Assembly (NCBI RefSeq): GCF_900182985.1
Contig: NZ_FXUY01000001.1
Location: 248,001 to 312,000 of the forward strand
From: Pseudomonas helmanticensis
GTDB lineage: Bacteria; Pseudomonadota; Gammaproteobacteria; Pseudomonadales; Pseudomonadaceae
Direction of reading: 5' to 3'
Length of the DNA stretch: 64,000 nt
Shown: one piece after another, positions 41,014 to 48,600 of the stretch
How positions within the stretch are numbered: position 1 is the stretch's first letter
How the letters are laid out: each line of letters begins with the position of its first letter
Program-made: the position numbers and the translations under genes
The notes under the pieces: model-generated
What the model saw: the letters and a program-made list of their open reading frames with translations, nothing else
Told to the model about the DNA's origin: nothing
Database searches by the model: none

Positions 41014-41049
41014 TTTTTGTCTCCAGGTGGAACGCTTGGATCGTTACCC
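41010..41049 (-). pseudogene. toxin 3'-end scrap
   Basis: Before the immunity-like gene the frame ...GNDPSVPPGDKK ends in a TGA overlapping its GTG. The scrap begins immediately at the half palindrome at 41049, so all of the toxin upstream of this point has been lost. Confidence 0.5.
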
Positions 41050-41104
41050 CGTAGAAAATAAATCTGTCCCTTTTTAGTTTTTTTAGTTTTTTTAGTTTTT
41101 TTAG
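41049..41104. repeat. half of the ~57-bp palindromic element plus 9-bp tandem repeat
   Basis: CCGTAGAAAATAAATCTGTCCC is the right arm of the palindromic element found whole at 43413, 44332 and 45166. It runs directly into three copies of AGTTTTTTT (41076-41102). The left arm is missing. Confidence 0.75.
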
Positions 41105-41185
41105 TTCTTTTTAGTCTGCTTTTTAGCCTAACGTTTTCGGGAGTGGTGTTTTTTACGAAGGGTCTATTTTACGCCTGCGTAAAGA

Positions 41186-41491
41186 TTAAGGTTTTTTTAT
41201 TTTATTCAGAGTGTGATCTAACGCTATTTCAAGTTCAGTCCAAGTTTTCGCGCTTTCGCTGTGTGTGGGCGACTCCCAGTTTTGATCTGTAATTAGCGAG
41301 ATTCTAAAGGAGCCTTTTTCGCTGAATTCTGGGTACCATCCAATATCAATTATTTGTTCGAGTGGCAGTGATGCCTGTAATAGATCTTCTTTTAAATCGT
41401 CGGTAATAAGTTTGATGTCGCTTCCAACTAATGTGGAGAGTTCATCGAAAGTAATTGTTCCGCCGAGCGTTATTATTTTATTAATGTTCAT
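41186..41491 (-). CDS. immunity-like protein for the orphan Rhs tip
   Basis: 101 residues (starts MNINKIITLGGTITFDELST). Begins three bases after the stop codon of the orphan Rhs C-terminal end, the standard toxin-immunity spacing. AT-rich, acidic; contains a predicted alpha/beta pattern with GWYPEFSEKGSFRISLIT. No named family is recognised. It should neutralise the toxin domain encoded just upstream. Confidence 0.68.
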   Translation of the reverse strand: MNINKIITLGGTITFDELSTLVGSDIKLITDDLKEDLLQASLPLEQIIDIGWYPEFSEKGSFRISLITDQNWESPTHSESAKTWTELEIALDHTLNKIKKP

Positions 41492-41494
41492 CGC

Positions 41495-43409
41495 TTATTT
41501 TTTCTTCTTGGTTAGTTTTTTGAAGGCTTCTTCAGATATCGGATGTCCATGTATGGTGTTCGCACTCAATTCCACCCTCATGTACCGGGTTTCTTTTCCG
41601 TCGTTAGCGCCGATAGTTTTTCCCATATCAATGACTTTCCATGGTTTTCCATTATTGACATCTTGTCCGTTTGCAAAAGCGTGCCGTTCTAATGCTTCTA
41701 TATCTGTGCCCGGCACATATTTCGCTGCACCTCCATTGGCAGTGGATTTTACGACAGAAGGCCAAGGAGCCTTAGGGGCCACATGTTTATTTCCATGGTT
41801 TGTCCACTGAACGTCTGGAGGAGGCGGGGATCCATCGCTAACCTTGGCTTTTTGCTCTGGAGGTTCGGCACCTTGGCCAGGAATGCATTTATCCCCACCA
41901 GGGCAAGTGTTTAGACCAAGCGGATCCACCCACCCCGTAGGGTTAGGCACATACTGGTAGCTATTCAACCCACCCGCAAGCTTGATCGGATCCGGCGTCA
42001 AAAACCGTCCAGTACTCGGATTGTAGTAGCGGTGTCGGTTGTAATGAAACCCTGTCTCGGCATCGAAATATTGACCCTGAAACCGCAACGGGTTATCGAT
42101 CTCGCTGACGTCCAGCTCGGCGAGATTACCGTAGGCTCGGTACTTCGCCGACCACATGATTTCACCGCTGTAGTCGGTGAGCTCCTGCGGTGTGCCGAGG
42201 TGGTCGAGTTGGTAATAGAACGGCGTTGCTTTACGTGGGCCTTCGCCATCTAGCATCGCCAATGGGCGGAAGCTGCCCGGTTCGTAGATGTAGCTGCGGT
42301 AGCGGTTTTCGGCGCTTTCCGCAATCAGGCGTTCGCCTTGCCAAAGGAATTCGGTGATGTGGCCGTCGACGGTTTTTTCAAAACGTCGACCGAATGCATC
42401 GTACTTGTAGGTTGCGGTGCTGCCACCCGGCAGGCTTACGCCGATCAAGCGGTGTTGGCAGTCGTAGCGATATTCGGTGACGAGTTTCTGCCTGGTACCA
42501 CGGCGTTCGCGACTCAGGTTGCCGTACGCGTCGTACTCGTAGTGACGATCACCCTGCATCAGCAGGCGGTTACCTTTGACGTTGGCGAGGTTGGCAGTGC
42601 CTTCGTTACTTTGGCCCAGCAGGTTGCCGGCCGGATCGTGGGCGAAGCTTTCTGGGATAGCGCCACGCACGCTGATCAATCGATCGAGCGGGTCATAGTG
42701 GTAGCTGCGATTGCCTTTGCGGCTGTCATCAATGCCAGCGAGGTTGCCGTTGGCATCGTAATTATAACTACGCTGGAACAGGTTCTTGTCTCGCTAGCCA
42801 ACAGTGTGGGCTTGCAGGCGGCCTTGTTCGTCGTACTGGTATTGGCTGAGCAGCAAACCTTGCTGACGTTTTTGTTCGCGCCCAGCACTGAACTGGTGAG
42901 AGGTCAGGCGTGAGCCGTTGAGGTCGATGCTGCTCAGTTGCCCGCCCGGTTGGTGACGGTAATCGAGTTTGCTGCCGTCAGGCAGGCGGCAGTGTTTTAG
43001 TTGGCCGACGCTGTCGTACTCGTATCGCAGGGTGCCCCAACCTTGGTGTTCTTCGATGAGGCGGTCTTGCAGGTCGTATTTGTAGGCGAGCGGCCAATGA
43101 CCGTCGTCGACGTTGACGAGGCGACCGAGGGCGTCGTAGCCGTAGTGGATTTCTTCGCCATCGGCCAGGGTTTTCACCAGTAGTCGGCCAGCAGCGTCAC
43201 GCTGATATTCAGTGACCCGTTCGCTGCCGTCGTCGCCGAACTCGGTTTTCTTCAGCAGTTGGCCGTTGAGGTCATATTCATAGGCCGTACGACGACCGTC
43301 GAAGCCGGTTTCCTGCTGGAGCAGGCCGTTGGCGTAGTAGTCGAGGTGGTATTGCTCGCCGCGCTCCTTTTCGATTTCAGTCAGCAGCAGGCGCGAGTTG
43401 TCATAGAGT
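41495..43409 (-). pseudogene. orphan rhs 3' end with alternative toxin tip, in-frame stop
   Basis: Minus-strand rhs core sequence begins abruptly at 43409 beside a palindromic element, runs in one frame with the YD repeats seen in the full gene, is interrupted by TAG at 42794-42796, and continues to 41495. The last part has the core-closing PNPTGWVDPLGLN motif, then a tip of about 137 residues different from that of the full gene (SDGSPPPPDVQWTNHGNKHV at its beginning; later HAFANG, RYMRVELSANTIHGHPI). The repeated His and the NHGxKH pattern suggest an RNase- or nuclease-type toxin, not identified further. It lacks the N-terminal region needed for T6SS loading, so it is silent unless recombined into the full gene. 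Confidence 0.88.
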
Positions 43410-43412
43410 GGA

Positions 43413-43467
43413 GAAAAGGGAAAAGATTTATTTTCAATGCGTAGAAAATAAAACTGAAAATCCCTTC
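43413..43467. repeat. ~57-bp palindromic element
   Basis: Arms AAAAGATTTATTTTC and GAAAATAAAACTG around a short GTAG-containing centre, a diverged copy of the elements at 44332 and 45166. Its left edge touches the truncated rhs core within four bases. Confidence 0.78.
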
Positions 43468-43503
43468 ATTAGCATATGGAAATGAAGATTGCTCTGGAGA
43501 GGC

Positions 43504-43635
43504 CTAGTCGGAAAATTTGCCAAAGTCCAAGTATAACTCTGGAATACTTACGCTAAATAGTTTTTCTACTTGAGAAGTTTTATTGGTTTCCACTGAGAAT
43601 CTCTGTTCAATCCCAAAGGAACTCCATTCAAAAAT
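43504..43635 (-). pseudogene. gene remnant, probably immunity
   Basis: A 43-codon minus-strand frame without a usable start (stop codon at 43636-43638) reads ...SSFGIEQRFSVETNKTSQVE and ends LFSVSIPELYLDFGKFSD. It looks protein-like and has the base composition of the neighbouring immunity genes. A shorter frame ending ...GLNRDSQWKPIKLLK overlaps it, so only one can be original. Confidence 0.35.
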
Positions 43636-43649
43636 TCATATCCACCCTC

Positions 43650-43677
43650 CGTGGAAAATAAATCCTTCCCCGGTTTT
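43650..43677. repeat. half copy of the palindromic element
   Basis: CGTGGAAAATAAATCCTTCCCC corresponds to the right arm of the elements at 44369 and 45199; no left arm is seen. Region 43468-43701 otherwise holds only the remnant above. Confidence 0.6.
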
Positions 43678-43701
43678 GCCACTTTTTACCTACTTTGTTT
43701 T

Positions 43702-44133
43702 CTATGTTTTCTGAACTGGATACGTTTCGCCCGTGATTGTAATTGATGTTCCATCTGATTTTATGTTTTCGATGCTGTTTATAACTATCTTGAGTTCTTT
43801 TGAGTTTGGGAATAGAAAGTAAAAAAGCTCGAAATAAAGATAGTCTTTTATAAGGCTTGCAGCCAAATTGTGATAGTTGTTTAAAATTTCATCAAAGGTT
43901 GGGTATTCTATTTTTTCTAGTTCGGGAATGTCCGCATAGCCTTGCTCAGAGTCATCAATTTTGCATTCGGCAATAAATGAATTTGCATGGCTGATAAATT
44001 GTTCCGGAAACTCATCGTTGTTTATCGTCATTTCGTATTTTTTTGTTTCAAGAATTGACTTTTCTCCGAAGCCAAGGCTCCTGTAGGTGACCGTGTTTAG
44101 ATTGATTTCCGTGCCGGCTGATCTAAATATCAT
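43702..44133 (-). CDS. immunity-like protein, displaced module
   Basis: 143 residues from ATG 44133, overlapping the stop of a toxin remnant (ATGA). AT-rich, acidic, with a helical C-terminal half (FDEILNNYHNLAASLIKDYLYFELFYFLFPN). No named family is recognised. Overlap with a truncated toxin gene is the main evidence for an immunity role. Confidence 0.62.
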   Translation of the reverse strand: MIFRSAGTEINLNTVTYRSLGFGEKSILETKKYEMTINNDEFPEQFISHANSFIAECKIDDSEQGYADIPELEKIEYPTFDEILNNYHNLAASLIKDYLYFELFYFLFPNSKELKIVINSIENIKSDGTSITITGETYPVQKT

Positions 44134-44331
44134 GGAAGTTCTCCCGGTGGTATGAGCGTGATCGTACCATCCTCTTTAAGCGTTATTGAACCTGATGGTC
44201 TGTACGCTTCACCTGCTTTCTGATCCTGCTCTGAACGTTTACCTGAGCGTTGGAAAAATTCTTCTGGAGATTTTATTTCTTCAATGGATGCAGTTCTGTT
44301 GCCAGGCGCGATTTTAGTTTCTTCGAGCGAC
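44130..44331 (-). pseudogene. toxin C-terminal remnant
   Basis: About 67 codons ending ITLIPPGELP overlap the following immunity gene. Upstream the frame runs into the palindromic element at 44332; residues coded inside that element (…RGQIYFLNTENKF…) are repeat translation and not toxin. The visible part, IEEIKSPEEFFQRSGKRSEQ and GSITLKEDGT, looks like the end of a polymorphic toxin. No active-site motif survives. Confidence 0.6.
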
Positions 44332-44394
44332 AAAAAAGAAAAGGGGACAAATTTATTTTCAGTGTTTAGAAAATAAATCTGTCCCCTTTTTGTT
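44332..44394. repeat. palindromic element, best preserved copy
   Basis: Left arm GAAAAGGGGACAAATTTATT (from 44338) and right arm GAAAATAAATCTGTCCCCTT (from 44369) are inverse over about 23 bp, with an 8-bp centre. A run of A precedes and a run of T follows, so it could also stop transcription. Confidence 0.88.
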
Positions 44395-44437
44395 GGCTGT
44401 TCAGGGTAGATATGGACTGTCCCCACTTACCGTTGTT

Positions 44438-45058
44438 CTATTGTTTGTATACTCGATAACCCGCATCAAAATCGCTAACGGTGTGCATATTGCTGTAGGT
44501 TGTGTCGAATATTCCCTGGATTGGAGGTTGGACACGATTTGCTTGTAAATTTAAGAGTTTTACTGAATTTTGGAGTTCTTCGTATGTTGCTATATAAGTA
44601 AGGTTCGAAGGGGTGAACTCGATAGTTACTTTTTTTGGTGAGATTATGGCAAGATTGATCAATAACTGTGGTGTTGAGAATGATCTCCCTCCGACGTCGT
44701 AGATTTTATCTTCGTTCGCTAATTTGGGGCCGTAAGACTCGTGCGTCAAGTAACCTTCATCTTGATTTAATAGGCGTATTAGTTTTTCATGACCCTTCAT
44801 CTTCTCAAATGTAATGATTGCTTTCTTGAGTATTAGGAAACCGTCCTCGTCCATGTTGTCTAGGAATTTTGAATTCTGAAGTTTTATTGAAGAGACTACT
44901 GGTTCGTCTATTAGGTTAAGAACGACATTAAAAATTTCGAGTTGAAAGCTATTATGAATGTTTTCAGTTGGAGGAATATTTATATAGGATATGACTCCGC
45001 CGGCATTGTCGAAATCGATAGCGCCAAAGGATTTTGTAATGTCAATTAAAAAATTCAT
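44438..45058 (-). CDS. immunity-like protein, displaced module
   Basis: 206 residues from ATG 45058, overlapping by ATGA a toxin scrap that ends at 45055. AT-rich and rich in Asn, Ile and Asp; no signal peptide and no recognised family. It is longer than the neighbouring immunity-like proteins. The pairing with a toxin 3' end supports an immunity role, but it could be an unrelated cargo gene. Confidence 0.6.
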   Translation of the reverse strand: MNFLIDITKSFGAIDFDNAGGVISYINIPPTENIHNSFQLEIFNVVLNLIDEPVVSSIKLQNSKFLDNMDEDGFLILKKAIITFEKMKGHEKLIRLLNQDEGYLTHESYGPKLANEDKIYDVGGRSFSTPQLLINLAIISPKKVTIEFTPSNLTYIATYEELQNSVKLLNLQANRVQPPIQGIFDTTYSNMHTVSDFDAGYRVYKQ

Positions 45059-45165
45059 TTTGCTCTCTCGATTATAAATTGATCAAGTTGTTTTGATTCT
45101 ATTTGATTGCCATCAATGGTTTTAAAACCTTTTGGGTCGACTTTTGTTTGCGAGACTATTCTTCG
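45055..45165 (-). pseudogene. toxin 3'-end remnant
   Basis: Thirty-six codons reading RRIVSQTKVDPKGFKTIDGN and ending QLDQFIIERAK, with a TGA overlapping the ATG of the next gene. The remnant starts exactly where the palindromic element at 45166 ends, so the element marks the break. Confidence 0.55.
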
Positions 45166-45249
45166 AGAAAAGGGGGGCAGGTTTATTTTCGGTTTGTAGA
45201 AAATAAATTTGTCCCACTTTTTATGTTTTATGTTTTATGTTTTATGTTT
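45166..45249. repeat. palindromic element followed by 7-bp tandem repeat
   Basis: Inverse arms (…GGTTTATTTTC / GAAAATAAATTTGTCCC) at 45166-45222, with GTAG at the start of the right arm, followed at once by four perfect copies of TATGTTT (45222-45249). The tandem array ends four bases before the stop codon of the rhs immunity gene. Confidence 0.85.
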
Positions 45250-45252
45250 TTC

Positions 45253-45654
45253 TTAGATTGCGCCATCATTGTTGTATGCTTTGATGTTGTTTATAAATAT
45301 GCCACTGGCTTTGCACGTAATATTGCATAGAGAGTTGATTGTCGCCTTTATTTCGAATTCACTGTTGTTTTTGTTGATATTTAGTTCTAGTGGGCCGCAG
45401 AGGTTGAAGTTTTTAACCTCTAATGTTGTTGCATTGTTAATGATTAGGTCAAAGGAAAACTCATTATATTCATTTTTTATCCACTTATCTGGGTAGCTGT
45501 TGTCTTTCATGCGGCTGAATAGTTTTAAAGTTATCGCATTGTCTCTAAGTATGGCGTGGGAGATGTTTAAGTCCGTTGGCGCGTAGCCATTTCCAAAAAT
45601 GGCTAGCCATTGTTTTTTGTCTGAAATGTAGTTTGTCCACATTTTATTTTTCAC
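45253..45654 (-). CDS. rhsI: Rhs immunity protein, cognate of the full-length rhs
   Basis: 133 residues; GTG 45654 overlaps the rhs stop (GTGA), with ATG 45642 (MWTNYISDKKQW) as the alternative start. AT-rich and rich in Asn and Ile. The opening 'MW.NYI…W..IFG' and the later FSFDLIINNATTLEVKNF recall Imm50-type immunity proteins, a weak resemblance from memory. It should bind and block the tip toxin of the effector upstream. Confidence 0.78.
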   Translation of the reverse strand: MKNKMWTNYISDKKQWLAIFGNGYAPTDLNISHAILRDNAITLKLFSRMKDNSYPDKWIKNEYNEFSFDLIINNATTLEVKNFNLCGPLELNINKNNSEFEIKATINSLCNITCKASGIFINNIKAYNNDGAI

Positions 45655-48600
45655 TCGAAAACATAATGGGTAGAAACACTTTTAAGGTGGAAAGTTCTAT
45701 TGCGGTCAGCATTGCCTGTTTCCGGATCATACTCTCTTACATTGAAATGCGGTTTGTGCGAAGCATGGTCGCTTGGGAAGTCTTCATGCCCATATGAGTG
45801 CTCTTGAATTACTACGCGCTCATTGTCAATGTTTTTGTAGTGGTATTCTCTAGTGTAGACAATGTTGCCATCCGCATCGAGAACGTTTTGTTTTCCTACT
45901 CCATGCTCACCCGCTTTTGTGAGGGCAACTTGGTTTACTTCCAATGGTTCAGCTGACTTGGGTATTCTTGCATCACGTTTTGCATCTTGAAAGGCAGCTC
46001 TGCGAGAGCCATAAAATTTATCATTTCGGGTAAATTTCTTTTGTCCCGGACACCCATTCAACCCCAACGGATCCACCCATCCCGTAGGATTAGGCACGTA
46101 CTGGTAGTTATTCAACCCCCCAGCAAGCTTGATCGGATCCGGCGTCAAAAACCGTCCAGTCCCCGGATTGTAGTAGCGGTGTCGGTTGTAATGTAACCCC
46201 GTCTCGGCATCGAAATACTGACCCTGGAACCGCAACGGGTTATCGATTTCGCTGACATCGAGTGCCGCCAGGTTGCCATAAGCTCGGTATCTGGCCGACC
46301 ACATAATCTCGCCGCTGTAATCGGTGAGTTCCTGCGGTGTGCCCAAGTGATCGAGTTGGTAATAGAACGGCGTGGCTTTACGTGGGCCTTCGCCGTCGAG
46401 CATAGCCAACGGACGGAAGCTGCCCGGTTCGTAGATGTAACTGCGATAGCGATTTTCGGCGCTTTCAGCGATCAAGCGCTCGCCTTGCCACAGGAATTCA
46501 GTGGTGTGGCCGTCGACGGTTTTTTCTATACGACGGCCGAAGGCGTCGTATTTGTAAGTTGCAGTGCTGCCGCCCGGCAGGCTGACGCCGATCAGACGAT
46601 GCTGGCAGTCGTAGCGATATTCGGTGACGAGTTTCTGGCCGGCGCCACGACGTTCACGGCTCAAATTACCGTAAGCGTCGTAGTCATAATGGCGGTCGCC
46701 CTGCATCAGTAGGCGGTTGCCTTTGACGTTAGCCAAATTGGCTACGGGCAGGTCATTCTGACCGAGGAGGTTGCCTGCTGGATCGTGGGCGAAGCTTTCC
46801 GGTGTTGCACCACGCACACTGATCAGTCGATCCAATGGATCGTAGTGATAGCTGCGATTACCTTTGCGGGTGTCATCTACGCCGGCTAGGTTGCCATTCG
46901 CGTCGTAGTTATAGCGTCGCTGGAACAGGTTTTTGTCGCGTTGGCTGACGCTATGCGCTTGCAGGCGACCTTGTTCGTCGTACTGGTATTGGCTTAGGAG
47001 CAAACCCTGTTGTCGCTGTTGCTCGCGACCGGCACTGAACTGGTGAGAGGTCAGGCGTGAGCCGTTCAGGTCGATGTTGCTCAGGCGTCCGCCGGGTAGA
47101 TGACGGTAATCGAGCGTGCTGCCATCTGGAAGACGGCAGTGGCTCAGTTGGCCAACGCTGTCGTACTCATAACGTGTGGTGCCCCAACCCTGATGCTCGG
47201 TGACAAGCCGATCCTGCACGTCGTATTCGTAGGCGAGCGGCCAGTTACCGTCGTCGACGTTTACCAGACGCCCCAATGCGTCGTAGCTGTAGTGGATTTC
47301 TTCGCCGTCTGGCAAGGTTTTGACCAGCAGACGTCCGGACGCATCACGTTGGTATTCGCTGACCAGTTCGCTGCCGTCATCGCCGAACTCGATTTTCTTA
47401 AGCAACTGACCGTTGAGGTCGTACTCGTAGGCAGTGCGGCGACCGTCAAAACCAGTTTCCTGTTGGATCAGGCCATTCGAGTAGTAGTCGAGTTGGTAGC
47501 GTTCGCCGCGCTCGTTCTCGATCTCGGTGAGGTTAAGTTGCGAGTTATCGTAGCGATAACGCAGTTGGCTGCCGTCAGGATTGATGCGGCGGCTGACCAA
47601 GTGCAGGTTGTCGGCGTACTCGTAACGAGTGATACGCCCAAGCTCGTCGCGTTCGGCGGTGACGCGGCCATATGGGTTGTAGGTGAACGCGCGAGTGGCG
47701 CCGCCGGGCAGGGTTACTTGGGTCAGACGATCAACTGCATCCCATTGGTATTGGGTGATAGCACCGAATTCGTCCTGACGGGTAATTTGTCGACCTAGCG
47801 CGTCATAGCGGTATTTGCGCTGACCGCCATCTGGCAGGCGCTCTTCCAGCAACTGACCTAGGTTGTTCCAGCCGAGTTGATGACGACTACCATCGGGATG
47901 ACGAATTTCCAGCAGTCGGCCCTGACGGTCATAGCTGTAATGGGTTTCGTTGCCATCCGGATCGCTTTGTTGGGTAATGTCACCCTGACGATTGCGCTCG
48001 TATTTCCAGCGGGCTTTGCCGCGCTGGACATCAATGAGTTGACCATTAAAGTAGTTGTAGCGGGTCGGAATACCCTCTGGCGGGATAACGACGATCAAGC
48101 GCCCAGCTTCGCTGTACTGATACTCAGTGATCGCGCCCATCGGATCTTTTACGGCGACCAGACGTCCCTGATCGTCGTACGCGTTCTGCGTTTCACCGCC
48201 GTCGGGCGCGGTCTCGCTGACCAGCCGCGCATTTTCGTCATGCACATAGACAAGTTGGCTGCCGTCAGCGTTATGGACGGTGACCGAGCCTTTGTCATCC
48301 CACTCGTAACGCGCTTCCATTTGCACGTAGTTGGCCCAGTGGCGTATGCAGCGGGAGTGTTTGCCTTCACGTTCCCATTCCCAGAAGAAACTGGCGCCGC
48401 CGGCCATCTGTCGTTCGAGGATGACATGCTGATCGTTGTAACGGTAATGCTCGGTTTCGCCTGCCGCATTGGTAGAAGAAATCAGTTGATTGCGTGCGTT
48501 GTATTGGTAGGTGACGAGCGTTTGAATGGTCAGCCATGGATCCTGACGTTCACCGCGGTCATTGTATTCCTGGCGTTGTTGCTGCTGATCGACGGCCACA

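Noticed and set aside
44335..44426. N-terminal part of a 98-residue protein starting MGTVHIYPEQPTKRG
   Set aside because: These residues are a translation of the palindromic element; only the part downstream of 44331 is kept, as a toxin remnant.
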